From: Flaccisagitta enflata
Lineage: Eukaryota > Chaetognatha > Sagittoidea > Aphragmophora
Direction of reading: 5' to 3'
DNA: 64,000 nucleotides
NCBI GenBank assembly: GCA_965153355.1
Contig: OZ231128.1
Span: 38,440,001-38,504,000, forward strand
This document shows positions 44,501 to 56,600 of this stretch, in pieces. Every line of letters starts with the position of its first letter. Positions within the stretch are counted from its first letter, which is position 1. A program made the translations under genes and the position numbers. The notes beneath the pieces were generated by a model. That model was not told where the DNA came from. It worked only from the letters and a program-made list of their open reading frames with translations, and made no database searches.

Positions 44501-45528
44501 ATTTAACACTATTTAAACTTTAAACACCCAGTTTTAGTGGTTTATGGGGAAGAAAAACATTGATTTGGTAACGCGACGCGATGCGTCGCGGGGAAGAAAA
44601 TCAAAGGCAGGGGGGGGGGGAAATAATCAAAGGTTATAGAATTATATACACCCCTGTCCTCTTCATCTTATGCCTTCATCATCATTCATTTTCCCTTCTC
44701 TACCTTGAGGCCTTGAATGAGGCATTTTTTTTACACATCCACTCATTTATTTGAACGCGCTTTGAGTTTGAGTGTCAATTTGTAACTCGCCTCCATATTT
44801 ATGGGCTCTACCATGTAATTTTTCAGTCGTCTATAATGTAATGATTTACCTCATCATTATCTTCCGCACTCATTTATTCACTTTGTTTGAGTGAAGCATG
44901 TGATTATATTAATAGATTCATGCGATGATCATGAGTTTTTCATGATATTGGGTGCTAGTGATTTTAGTCACTTATTTTTTTTTAATTTGTAACTTATCAA
45001 TGTCAGAAAGGCACTTTTCAATCACCCAAACATTGATAGACTCATGTAAGAATGATTATGTGTAAACGGGGGGGGGGTGGGGGCCGGGGGGGGGGGCTGT
45101 TTCAGTGGATCATATTCCTACACAATAGATTTAAGACCATGTTTTTACCACGTTCCAGGACGCAGCGAATGTGGCGTGACTGGCGTCTCTTCCGTCTATG
45201 ACTCCACACGTATACACTCATACAGGGCGCATTTTTACTCACAAATAATCGCGTTTCTAACGGGTCCCACGCTACATTTGTTCGCCCACACTACTCACTC
45301 TGCTCAATGAGCTGAGTAGTGCTCATAATTCTACGCTTAGCCACTCATGCTTCGTTCCCTCGATCCATTCATGGGCTTGCTCAACAACTTAGCTCACTCT
45401 CATTGGACCATGATATTCACATCATACGTGTTGACACTGTACAAACGCGATAAAAGGGAGTAATCGCGAAAGACATCGTCACTGGAAACACGCCCCTAGA
45501 TAGTGAGGAATGTGTAATGATAACTCAC
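44501..45528. other. Unassigned DNA 3' of the GPCR exon
   Basis: G-runs lie at 44612 and 45069-45099. No further receptor exon is recognised on the minus strand. Confidence 0.4.
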
Positions 45529-45706
45529 CTCGGTGATGGCTGCGAGTACGATTGGTATGAGTAATGAGAAGAGGATATTTTTGGTGGCGTCTGTTCGATG
45601 AGTTGAAAGGAAATACTGGAAAGGTCGAGTAACGGCGAAGCACCGAGTCACGGCGATCATCACCGTGCACCACGCGTTTAATGCCATGAACGACTCGTAT
45701 ACGTGT
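45529..45706 (-). CDS. Internal exon of a probable rhodopsin-class GPCR (TM3-TM4)
   Basis: The exon is bounded on the minus strand by a 3' splice site (CTTGCTTTTCAG) and a consensus donor (GAG-GTGAGT). It encodes 59 complete codons, entering in phase 2 and leaving in phase 0. VYESFMALNAWCTVMIAVTR resembles the end of transmembrane helix 3, with TRC in place of the usual DRY. FAVTRPFQYFLSTHRTDATK fits intracellular loop 2, where VxRPF is common in peptide receptors. NILFSLLIPIVLAAITE fits helix 4. The receptor would sit in the plasma membrane and signal through G proteins. The ligand cannot be told from one exon. No other exons are seen nearby. The DRY change and nearby decayed copies leave open a pseudogene. 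Confidence 0.5.
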
Positions 45707-46300
45707 CTGAAAAGCAAGATTAAGAATATAGATGAATAACGGCAAGGCACTGAGTCACCACGATCATCACCGTGCACCACACGTTTAATGCCATGAATGA
45801 CTCGTATACATGTCTGAAAACAAAGCGAGATTAGGAATCTAAATGAGTAACAGTGAAGCACTGGGTGACGGCGATCATCACTGTGCCCCACGCATTTAAT
45901 GCCATGAATGACTCGTATACGTGCCTGAAAAGCAAGATTAGGAATATAAATGAATAATGGCGAAGCGCCAAGTCACGGCAATCATCACCATGCACCACGC
46001 GTTTGATGCCATGAATGACTTGTATACGTGCTGGAAAACAAGGCCAGATTAGGAATATAAGTGAATAACGGCGAAGCGCCGGGTCATGGCGATCATCAGG
46101 TACACCATGCGTTTATTGCCATGAACGACTCGTAAACCGGCCTGAAAACAAGGCCAGATTAGGAATATAAATACGTGCCTGCAAACAAAGCGAGATTAGG
46201 AATATACAGAAGTAACGGCGAGGCACCCAGTATTGGCGATATTTCACTACGCACCACGCGTTTTACGCCATGAACGACTCATGCACGTTTCTGATCTGAA
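45707..46300 (-). repeat. Tandem partial copies of the GPCR exon and its splice acceptor
   Basis: Units of about 109 bp repeat with their CTCGTATAC words near 45801, 45911, 46019 and 46128, and a more diverged one near 46280. On the minus strand each unit has an intron end (TCGCTTTGTTTTCAG), then about 80 bp matching the start of the receptor exon up to GCCGTTA. None keeps the exon's 3' part or donor. Several have substitutions and one has a small deletion. Confidence 0.8.
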
Positions 46301-46729
46301 ACCAACGGAATATATGGATAAGTGACTGTCACTGTCCGGCCCACCCTAAACCGATTAGCTAGAAGCTGGTATCCGTATATCTCCGGCCTTGTTATCAAGC
46401 CAATAGGTGTTTCATTCGCGCGTGTGTATCCGCTTAATCAGTTGATTTATTGGATCTCAGTGGGATCTCGATATTTTAAGAGTTGAATACAAAAAAACGC
46501 GTGATAATGAATACACATCCAAAATTATTCATACGTCATCTCAAATGCCTCTTGTGTGTGATTCACGGTCAACTCAGTGCTGATATTGATTGCGCGTGTT
46601 AATGAATACATATCGTAAGTTGGAAAAAATGAATGATTCTCTGCACGATTTTGTTTTACTTTCCGAATCCTCCGCCAGAGCGAATTTAATTCGAATAGCT
46701 TCGGGCCGTATTACATAAAACCCAGCCAA
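46301..46729. other. Unassigned DNA
   Basis: A lone CCGGCCTTGTT near 46383 is the 5' tip of a hairpin element. Otherwise nothing is recognised. Confidence 0.4.
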
Positions 46730-46820
46730 CCCTTAGCCCTAAAGCTAACCCTGTCCCTAACCCTAACCCTAAAACTATCTCCAACCCTAACCCTAACCCT
46801 AAATCCAACCCTACCCTAAT
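46730..46820 (-). repeat. Degenerate TTAGGG-type tract
   Basis: CCCTAACCCTAACCCTAAA recurs, mixed with variants such as CCAACCC. It is an interstitial telomere-like tract, not a telomere. Confidence 0.7.
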
Positions 46821-47540
46821 CTAAAAAACCGCTTAAAAGCAAAAGATCACAGATGATCGTACAATTGTACCCATAAGTTATTTAACCACTTATAGCAGGG
46901 GACCAGAGGGGTCTATACAATATATACAAATGATAGGGACCCGGGCCTCAGGGGAGCCCGGAGGGCCCCTAGATTGCCATGTAAATGAAAAGGAAGGAAA
47001 GGGAAGAAAAGAAAAAAGAAAGAAAAGAAAAAAGAGCGGAAATAAGGGAGGCCTGGATTACTGGATTGCATAGGGGCCTGAAATTCCTTTTGTGAGCCCC
47101 TGGATAATACTAATGCCTCATGCGTGTGATTCTCATTTAACTCAACGCGACTGGCTAGTATAGATTATATAATACATACTATATTACATATCATTCATGG
47201 CGCGGTGGCCCGCTGGTTGGTGGGCCCTTCTATTTCAAGACGCGGTGCAAGAAGATAATTTTGGTTCCTGCGAGGCCATTGCACCTCAAAGCGAGTGATG
47301 AAGAATTGCACTAAATTTGGGTGACTAATTTAGTAGCTATTCCTGGTGATAAATTTATGTATACATTTCTTTTGAAATTGTTTTTTCTCGAAGACATTTT
47401 GGCTTAGTTCCCGTTAACATACGTTATATATACGAAATTTTATCAGCGGTGATAAATAGTTGTTTATATTCCTTCCTTGTTAGGTTCTACATGAAAACGG
47501 ATGAAACTATTTCCCCTGTGCGCCTCTTCTCTCCCTCTTC
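46821..47540. other. Unassigned DNA
   Basis: A GC-rich GGGGCCC-type segment lies at 46940-46975, followed by a purine tract. It may be a hAT scrap. No gene is seen. Confidence 0.35.
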
Positions 47541-47554
47541 TCTCTCTGTCTCTG

Positions 47555-47608
<54 letters not shown>
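47541..47608. repeat. (CT)n microsatellite
   Basis: A CT run of about 65 bp. Confidence 0.97.
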
Positions 47609-47610
<2 letters not shown>

Positions 47611-47762
47611 CTCTGTGTCTCCCAAATTTCCAACAATCAAAAAGGCATAAACCATGACAAATTTAAAATTCCCAGAATAATAGAACGCGTGTCTAGATAA
47701 AACGCATGGTCGCTGTCAGATTCAGTCGATATAAGCAGTGAGTCACAATTTCTATCGCCAAC

Positions 47763-47860
47763 AGACGGACGGACGGACGGACGGACGGACGGACGGACGG
47801 ACGGACGGACGGACGGACGGACGGACGGACGGACGGACGGTGAGACGGACGGACGGACAG
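47763..47860. repeat. (ACGG)n tetranucleotide array
   Basis: About 24 units with one GGTGAGAC interruption. It is the same tetranucleotide as in the hairpin-element cores, but no element ends are visible here. Confidence 0.95.
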
Positions 47861-48176
47861 ACAAATGTACGAATTGACCAAAGAATAAACGAACTAACGA
47901 CCTACTGAACAGTGGATTTTACAGCGACGTCATCATAATTGAATCAGCGTGTTTTTGGTTGTTTTTTTTTATTTGCATAACAATGACATGTGGTGCCTCA
48001 ACATTATGTAAAAATTCTGTTAAGGAGATGTCATTGCTGTAATTGTATTTATCATTATTCTTAGGCAACATGTCATTATCGAAATTAATCTCTTTTCTCA
48101 ACGGGGTGTGAGTGTCTGTTTCATAATCTGCCTCCGCCTCCTCAGATTCAGTCACCGTACAAACCAATGTGTGGAA

Positions 48177-48347
48177 TTTTTAGGTGCGACAAAGCACCTC
48201 TATAACTGGCTATGTCCGTTGGTTGGTCTATCGGTTGATCGAGTGATGCCAAAAAAGTAAAATGGGGACCAACCGACCAACCAACTAACTAACCAACCGA
48301 CTGACTGGCATAGCGGGGTGTAGAGTCGCGTAGCACGCGACTAAAAA
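48177..48347. mobile_element. Chimeric hairpin element with two 3' ends
   Basis: The left half is subfamily D (TTTTTAGGTGCGACAAAGCA) in minus orientation. The right half is subfamily A in plus orientation, ending in AGTCGCGTAGCACGCGACT and AAAAA. Each half keeps its own core, (GGTT/GGTC)n and (AACC)n. Neither has the AACAAGGCC start. Confidence 0.7.
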
Positions 48348-48437
48348 CTCAAAACATGCATTTTTGCCTCTGCGCCAATCCAGCCATATGAAAACCTCTC
48401 TATCCACCTATCTACCATAAATTTGGACCCCAGGGTA

Positions 48438-48500
48438 CAGTTGAACCCCGCGTTTATGGATGTTGAGAGACTTTAAAAAAGGATTTCTATGAAAGTCTAT
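48438..48500 (+). mobile_element. pogo/Tigger-like MITE fragment
   Basis: TA-CAGTTGAACCCCGCGTTTAT is one terminus only, next to the complete copy. Confidence 0.5.
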
Positions 48501-48521
48501 AAACTAGTATAAATACTAATA

Positions 48522-48698
48522 CAGTTAAACCCCGCTCTAACGGATTTCAAGGGACTAACAAATTTGGTCTGTTATAAGCGGAATTCTGTTACAGCAAATG
48601 TAAGAAATAAAGGAAAATCGGTTAAAGAAACCAAGAATCTATATCTGTTAAAGGCGGAATTATGTTAAAAGCAAGTCCGCTTGAGCGAGGTTCAACTG
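48522..48698 (+). mobile_element. 177-bp pogo/Tigger-like MITE
   Basis: The ends are CAGTTAAACCCCGCTCTAAC and GCTTGAGCGAGGTTCAACTG, with TA at 48520 and 48699. No coding sequence is present. Confidence 0.8.
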
Positions 48699-49011
48699 TA
48701 TAAAGGAAAATCATAAGGTTAAAAAATCTAAGATTTCATATCTATACTAAATTGGGGTAGAACTGTTATCATTCTGACCACTGACTGTTGGACGCGGTTT
48801 GTCACTGTTATCATAGTGCACATGCATAGCACACATTTTAGTGGGATACAACTAAATTCATTCTATCCACTGACTGACTGTCACAACCTGCCTTAAAACA
48901 TCACTGGCAATTAAGATATTGATTCCGATTCCGATTCCGCTTTCAAACATCACTATCAATATTGGTTAATTAACTTCTTGTCGCTTTTGATTAGCCTATG
49001 TTTTCTTCTTG

Positions 49012-49720
49012 TTCTTTTCCCTTTTTTTCATCCGTTTTTTCTTTTACATTGTTTGTTTTCTTTCTTTCTATTTTCTCTCATTTTCTTTCTCATTTTCTTT
49101 CTCTTTTCTCCCTTTCTTCTTCTCTCTCTTTCTCTCTTTCTTTCTTACATTCTTCCTTTGGTTCTTTATTTCATATGTAAATTTCCCTCTGTCCTCTTTT
49201 TTCTTTCTTCTTTTTCCTTTTTCCTTTTTCCTTTTTTCTTTTTTCTTTTTTCTTTTTCTTTTTTCTTTTTTCTTTTCTTTTTTCTTTTTTCTTTTTTCTT
49301 TTTTCTTTTTTCTTTTTCTTTTTTTCCATGAATCATCTTTGTTATCGCCTTTTTTTTTCTTTTTTCTTTTTTCTTTTTTCTTTTTTCTTTTCCTTTTTCC
49401 TTTTTCCTTTTTTCTTTTTTCTTTTCTACTTTCTTTTACCTTTTTTTTCCTTTTTTTTCCTTTTTTTTCCTTTTTTCATTCTCTTTTTCTTTTCTTTTCT
49501 TTTTTTTTTCTTTTTTCTTTTTCTTTTTTCTTTTTTCTTTTTTATTTTTCCCTTCCTCTTTTTTCTTTTTTCCTTGTTTTCTTTTTTCCTTTTTTTTCCT
49601 TTTTTTTCTTTTTAATTTTTTTGTCTTTTTTTCTTTCTTTCTTTCTTTTCTTTGTTTTATTTTTTGTGAGTTTTGTCCTTCTTCTTTTCTCTTTCTTCTT
49701 CTTCTCTCTCTCTCTCTCTG
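49012..49720. repeat. (TTTTTC)n pyrimidine tract
   Basis: About 700 bp of T/C sequence with TTTTTTC and TTTTTCC words. Frames across it are artefacts. Confidence 0.95.
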
Positions 49721-50605
49721 TCCTTTCATTTTTTGTCCACTTTCGACCACCTCGCTCGTATATCACCTGTTACTCGACGGTTGCGGAGTCTGGTTCATAA
49801 CAATGAGACCAATGAGCATAAGAAGGTCTGACACAGACAACAAAACGAGTTGCAGTAAGGCCGGGTTCAGACGGATTCGGTGTCCCGGACCACCTAAAGA
49901 GAGGAAAAAGAAGAAATGTTCATATTATTTCTCAACGGGGAATCTCGAGGCAATTAGATGAACTTGAAAGCCAATGGTGACAAGGCGTAAGATAGGCGCG
50001 GGGCCCTTATGTAACGAAATCTTATGAGACGGTGGGGCGGGAAGGGACGGACGACCAGGAATCCTTTTCAAGCATCTACCTTCGAGTGATCATTTTACAT
50101 TTACTCCCCGCTACTACCAAGAGCAAAAGTCTTCGTTCACTTGGGCTAAAAACATGTTTAGTTATGAAATATGTAAAAATCAATTTATGCTATGGTTTAT
50201 ATACTTCATCTGACTTACTGTCATAGCAAAGCCTGCTTCTACAGGTCACTGTAACAATTTGTTAGACCTCTACCAAACCTTATCATTTAACATCATATGC
50301 GATTTTATGTCAGTCCCTTTGTAGCGGATACTCTTGCTCGCGCAACAATGCCAGTTGCGAAGTGGATGGCTATGTGGCGTAGCAACTTGCAACTAGCAAC
50401 AGTGATAGATTATCTCTTACATCTTCTTGATCCAGAAACTTTTTGAGGGGATAAATCTTGGTGAATTGCGTTAAAAGGCCTTGAACCTTTTTTAGCCATG
50501 TGCTTTTGTTCAGTCACATTTTCTTATTTTTTGACAAGCACATGTTTGGAGAGATGCATGACACAGAAAAAATCCTCAATCCATTTCTCAATTTTCAAAA
50601 GTGAC
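49721..50605. other. Unassigned DNA
   Basis: No feature is recognised. Confidence 0.4.
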
Positions 50606-50607
50606 TA

Positions 50608-53600
50608 CAGTACCGGAATCAAAGAACTGGTGATAAGGAGGGAAGCCATATCTCTTCAATTACAAGGATATGAGACCTGAAATTTTTCTGTGGTGTGCAC
50701 CTATAGTACCCCCACCCCCCGTAAGGGTTTGGAGCTGTTCCGGGCATTTTTTGTTTTTGGTTGTCAAATTTTTTTATTTCTTAAAATCACTATTGTAGGT
50801 CAAAAAATTCGTTTCAAAATTTCATTTTTATATTGCATGTAGTCAATACCCAGAGCTACAAATTTCATTTTTTGAAAAATATTTTTGGCCAATTTTTAAG
50901 GGAACGGCACTAAAAAAATCAAAATTTTAAAAAAATGAAAAATCTCTATATTTTCTAAAATAGTTAGCTTAGCATGATAATTTTTGGCTTCTAAGTAATC
51001 CTGAGAACCTTCCATGTGTATGCAAAATTTCAACTCCCATACTTGAATTTTAAAGGAGTTATGGGATTTTGAAATTTTGATAATTTTTGGTAAAAAATAT
51101 TTTTTCTTTAAAATTTTTTTTTGCGAACCATTTTTCATGAAATTTCATTGACAAGCAAAGTAATTGATATTTTTTTGCTTCCAAAAAAAATTTGGGCACT
51201 GTGACCCCTTAAAAAAAATTTTTTTTTCTCAAAAATTGCTAAAATTGGCTATTTTTCTAGGTTGAATAAAAACTGTTCCTGTTATCCGATCAACTTCATT
51301 TTTGGAGGGATTATCAACCCACATCTGCAGTAACTATGTTTCAAATTTCAAGTAAATCGGATCATTCGTTCCGGGAGATATTCAAGTTCAAAGTGGAAAG
51401 GGCGAGCTAAAATCACTGTTTCTGTGGTATTTTAATGATGAGTCTTTATTGACGGTTAGCTGCAAGTGTCTCAAAAAGGTAATGTTTGATCAATATGTTG
51501 CGAAAATTGTTGCAAATAGGTGTGGAATATGTCCCTGCAGCATAACCAACCAAAATTTTTGGATTTCACAGTCTCTAAAAAAATAGGCACCAAAAAAACT
51601 GCAAAAAATGCCTTTTTTTGGCATTTTTTGCCACATTTTTGGGGTGTAACGCATATAAAACGACATCCCCATCCCCAAATTTTGTGGTATAGTAGTCCAT
51701 GATAGGACAGATGTCTCAAAAATTTATTCCTTACTCTGTCACGCTTTACATGACAATTTTTGTTTAAAATGTCAAAAAATCGCATTTTTTGAATTTTCAA
51801 AGCTGTTTTTGGGGTGTAATGCATATTAAACGATATCCCCATCTCCAAACTTTTTGTGGCATAGTAGTCCATGATAGGACAGATGTCCCCACAAAATTTA
51901 TTCATTTCCGTCACGCTTTAAGCACAAAAATTTGGGGGTAAAATGGCAAAAGATGCGATTGTTTGAATTTTTTAAGCTGCATTCGAGGTGTAAACAGCTT
52001 AAAAATTCAAAAATCGCATTTTTGCCATTTTAAAACAAAATTTGTGCTTAAAGTGATTTCTTGAAACAATGAATTTTTGTGACATCTGTCCTATCATGGA
52101 CTACTATGCCACAAAAGTTTGGGGGATGGGGATGTCATTCAATATGCATTACACCCCAAAAACAGTTTAAATAATTCAAAAAATTGCATTTTTTGCCATT
52201 TTAAATCAAAATTTTTGTGCTTAAAGCATGACGGAAAGGAATAACTTTTGGGGACATCTGTCCTATCATGGACTACAATGCCACAAAAAATTTGGGGATA
52301 GGGATGTTGTTTTATATGCGTTACACCCCAAAACAGCTTAAAAAAATTCAAAAAATCACTTTTTTTTGAAGCAATTTACATCAAAATTTTTGTGCTTAGA
52401 ATGTGATGGAAATGGATAATTTTTAAAATTGTCCTATCATGGACTACTATGCCAAAAAAAATTTAGGGATGGGGATGTTGTTTAACATGCATTACACCCC
52501 AAAAACAGCTTTAAAAAATTCAAAAATCACATTTTTTGCCATTTTAAACCAAAATTTTTGTGTTTATAGCGTGATGGAAATGAATAAATTTTTGGGGGGA
52601 CATCTGTCCTATCATGGACTACTATGCCACAAAAAGTTTGGGGATGGGGATGTTTTCGTTTATTATGCATTACACCCCAAAAACAGTTTAAATAATTCAA
52701 AAAATCAGCATTTTGCCATTTTAAACTAAAATTTTGTGCTAAAGCAATAGACGGAAAGGAATAAACTTTTGGGGGACATCTGTCCTATCATGTATTACTA
52801 TGCCAAAAATTTGGGGATGGGGATGTTGTATGGCATGTGCATTACACCCCAAAAACAGCTTAAAAAATTCAAAAATCACATTTTCTGCCAATTTCATACC
52901 AAAAATTTTGTGCTTAGAATGTGACGGAAATGAATAAATTTTTTGGGGGACATCTGTCCTATCATGGACTACTATGCCACAAAAAATTTAGGGATGGGGA
53001 TGTCGTTTAATATGCATTACACCCCAAAAACAGCTTAAAAAATTCAAAAAATCGCTTTTTTTGCCATTTTAAACCAAAATTTTTGTGCTTTAAACGTGAC
53101 GGAAATGAATAAATTTTTGGGGGGACATCTGTCCTATCATGGACTACTATGCCACAAAAAGTTTGGGGATGGGGATGTCGTTTAATATGCATTACACCCC
53201 AAAAACAGCTTAAAAAATTCAAAAAATCACATTTTTTGCCATTTTAAAACCAAAATTTTTGTGCTGAAAGCGTGACAGAAATGAATAAATTTTTGGGGGG
53301 ACATCTGTCCTATCATGGACTACTATGCCACAAAAAATTTGGGGATGGGGATGTCGTTTAATATGCGTTACACCCCAAAAATGTGGCAAAAAATGCCAAA
53401 AAAAGGCATTTTTTGCAGTTTTTTTGGTGCCTATCTTTTTAGAGATTGTGAAATTGGTTGGTTATGCTGCAGGGACATATTCAACACCTATTTGGCAAAT
53501 AATGTGGGAGTGACTTTATTTATATCACCAACGCTAATTTTTGAGACACCTTAGAAGCAATCGTCAATGAAGACTTATCGTTGCAAAATACCACAAAAAC

Positions 53601-54410
53601 AGCGATTTTAGCTCGCCCTTTCCACTTTGGAACTTGAATAACACTCCAGAACGATTTCTTCGATTTACTTGAAATTTGAAAATAGTTACTGCAGATGTAG
53701 GTTGATAATCCCTCTCCAAAAATGCTGATCGGATAACAGGAAATGTAGTTTTTATTCAATCCAGAAAAATAGCCAATTTTAGCCATTTTTGAGAAAATTT
53801 TCTTAAGGGGTCGTGAAAAGCCCAAATTTTTTTGGAAGCCAAAAAATATCAATTACTTTGTTTGTCTATGAAATTTCATGAAAAATGGTTCACAAAAAAA
53901 AATTTTATAAGAAAAAATGTTTTTTACCAAAAATTATCAAAATTTCAAAATCCCATAACTCCTTTAAAATTCAAGTATGGGACTTGAAATTTTGCATACA
54001 CATGAGGGGTTCTCAGGACTACTTCCATGCCAAAAATTATCATGCTAAGCCAATTATTTTAGAAAATATAGCAATTTTTTATTTTTTTGAAATTTTGTTT
54101 TTTTTAGTGCCATTCCCTTAAAAATTGGCCAAAAATATTTTTCAAAAAATGAAATTTGTAGCTCTGGGGATTGACTACATGTAACATAAAAATAAAATTT
54201 TGAAACAAATTTTTTGGCCTACAATAGTGATTTTAAGAAATAAAAAAATTTTGACAACCAAAAACAAAAAATGCCCGGAACAGCTCCAAACCCTTACGGG
54301 GGGTGGGGGTACTATAGGTGCACACCACAGAAAAATTTCAGATCTCATATCATTGTAATTGGAGAGATATGGCTTCCCTCCTTATCACCAGTTCTTTGAT
54401 TCCGGTACTG
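50608..54410 (+). mobile_element. 3.8-kb fold-back element with TA duplication and internal satellite
   Basis: The ends are CAGTACCGGAATCAAAGAAC and its inverse, flanked by TA at 50606 and 54411. The arms pair for about 950 bp each (left to about 51560, right from about 53390), with few mismatches. CAGT ends with TA suggest a Tc1/mariner-mobilised element, and the long arms with repeat cargo recall Foldback or Galileo elements. The interior is a 172-bp satellite. No transposase is present. Confidence 0.8.
51640..53390 (+). repeat. 172-bp satellite array inside the fold-back element
   Basis: CTGTCCTATCATGGACTACT recurs at steps of 171-176 bp from 52086 to 53305 (eight units). Two inverted units lie near 51690 and 51862, so the array changes orientation near 51980. 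Each unit also has GGGGATGGGGATGTCGT and GCATTACACCCCAAAAACAG. Confidence 0.9.
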
Positions 54411-55189
54411 TATCTCTGAATCTTTATATTTTCATATCATTATATCTTAATATCTTTATATCTTATTTGTATGATATTATCCTACATCTAAAGAGGACGC
54501 ATCTATTGGACATCTCTTGGCCTTGTTTACTTTCATGAAGTACATGTCATTGAATTTTCCTATTTTTTGGACAATCAACCTTGTTTTGCTTATAACTTTT
54601 AAACGAATCAAGCTAGAAATGCCAGATTGGTCCCATTTCAAAGATCTCTTCAAGATCTTTCCAACCGTCACCGATTTTTTTGTAAATCCGTTCAAAAACA
54701 ACTGAGATATAACTTGTCAAACATAAGCAATTTCATGGGGATTGTGGACAATTTTCCAGGTTGTGGAATTTTTCTCATTTTTGGAACAATTTACTTGTTT
54801 TGCTTGTAACTTTTGAACCAATTAAGCTAGAATTGCCAGATTGGTCCCATTTTAAAGAATTTTTGAAGCTCTTTCAAACTGTCATAAATTTTTTGTGAAT
54901 CCGTTAAGAAATGGCTGAGTTTTGACTTGTCAAACATGAGCAATATTATGATGATTTGGAGCGATTTTCCCACCATCTTTAACAGTCTTATTTTGACTTT
55001 ATATACCTCCTTCGCTCCTTACAGGCCTAAAATCTGCCCTCTCAGACCCTCTCAGGCCTGAAATCTGTCCCCTAAGATCTTGAATCTGCCTTCTCAGGCA
55101 TTGGATCTACCCTCTCAGGCCCTAAAATCTGCCCTCTCACGTCTGAAATCTGCCATCTCAGGCCTCTCAGGCCTTAAATCTGAGAGGGC

Positions 55190-55480
55190 AGATTTTGGGC
55201 CAGAGCTGGAGGCAGATGAGACCTAGAGGGCCGGGGGGGACAGATGGACGGATGGACAGACAGACAGATGGATGGACAGACAGATAGACGGAAAGACGGA
55301 TGGATGGACGGATGAACCCCAGGGGAAGCTGCTTCCCTTCACTCCAATTCACAATCGTGCAAAGCAGGGCAACGGGTATCGCTGACCACATATAGCCCTT
55401 GGGCGACCTGTTGGGCAGTGGTCTGGAAGGCCAAAGGAGACAAAGTCCTGTGGAACATAGGGGGACTTTTGTTCATCCCT
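55190..55480 (-). mobile_element. Double-hairpin (family E) end within the minisatellite
   Basis: GGCAACGGGTATCGCTGACC is the inverse of the family leader. GGACAGATGGACGGATGG words precede it, and AGTCCTGTGGAACATAGGGG follows. A matching opposite piece is at 56400-56600. Confidence 0.5.
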
Positions 55481-56399
55481 TTGTCTGTGCATTGGTCCTC
55501 CCACCAATTGGGCCTGTAAGGCCTTGAATCAGGCCTCCCAGGCCTCAAATTCATCATTTCAGACCTAAAATATACCTCTTAGGCTTCAAGTTAGCCCTCT
55601 CAAACCTCAAATCAGCTTTCTCAGGTCTCAAATCAGTCCTCTTAGGCATCAATCAACTCTATCAGTCCTCAAATTATCCCTTTCAGACCTCAACTTAGCC
55701 CTCTCAAGCTTCAACTCTGCCCTAACATGCCTCAGATCAGCTCCCTCTGGCCTCAAAACAGCACTCTGGCCTTGAATCAACAATCTGTGTCCTCAAATCA
55801 GCACAGTTGGGCTTCTAATCAGCCCTCTCAGCCCTCAAATTAGTCTTCTCAGGCACCAACTCAGGCCTCTGAGCCTCTCAGGTACAAAATCAGCCCTCTC
55901 AGGCATCAAATCAGCTTTCTCAGGTCTCAAATCAGCTTTCTCAGGTCTCAAATCAGTCCTCTTAGGCATAAATCAACTCTATCAGCCCTCAAATTATCCC
56001 TTTCAGACCTCAACTTAGCCCTCTCAAGCTTCAACTCTGCCCTAACATGCCTCAGATAAGCCCTCTCTGGCCTCAAAACAGCACTCTGGCCTTGAATCAA
56101 CAATCTGTGTCCTCAAATCAGCGCAGTTGGGCTTCTAATCAGCACTCTCAGCCCTCAAATTAGTCTTCTCAGGCACCAACTCAGGCCTCTGAGCCTCTCA
56201 GGTACAAAATCAGCCCTCTCAGGCTTCAAACCAGCCTTCTCAAGCATCAAATCTGCCAGCTCAGCTTACAATCAGCCCTCTCAGCCTTCAAATTGGCCAA
56301 GTTGACTTTCTCAGACCTAAAATTATCCTTAAAGAGGCTTGCAGGCCATCAAACAACCCTGATCAGCTCTCTTGAGTACCTCATCTGGGTCAAAAGTCC

Positions 56400-56600
56400 C
56401 TCTGTGTCCCAATTTACGCCTCTGCCCTGCTCCCTCTCACTAAAGAGTAATATGTGGTCAGCGATACCCATTGCTTTGCTTTACATGATTGTGAGTTGGA
56501 GTGAGAGGAAGCAGGGAAGCTGCCCCAAAGGGGATTAAGTCCAGTAGAACACAAGGGAACTTCCATGCATCCATCTGTCAGTCCATTTGTCATTATCTTC
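56400..56600 (+). mobile_element. Double-hairpin (family E) end, opposite orientation
   Basis: TGGTCAGCGATACCCATTGC, GAAGCTGCCCCAAAGGGGAT and AAGTCCAGTAGAACACAAGG match the left terminus of family E. Confidence 0.5.
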
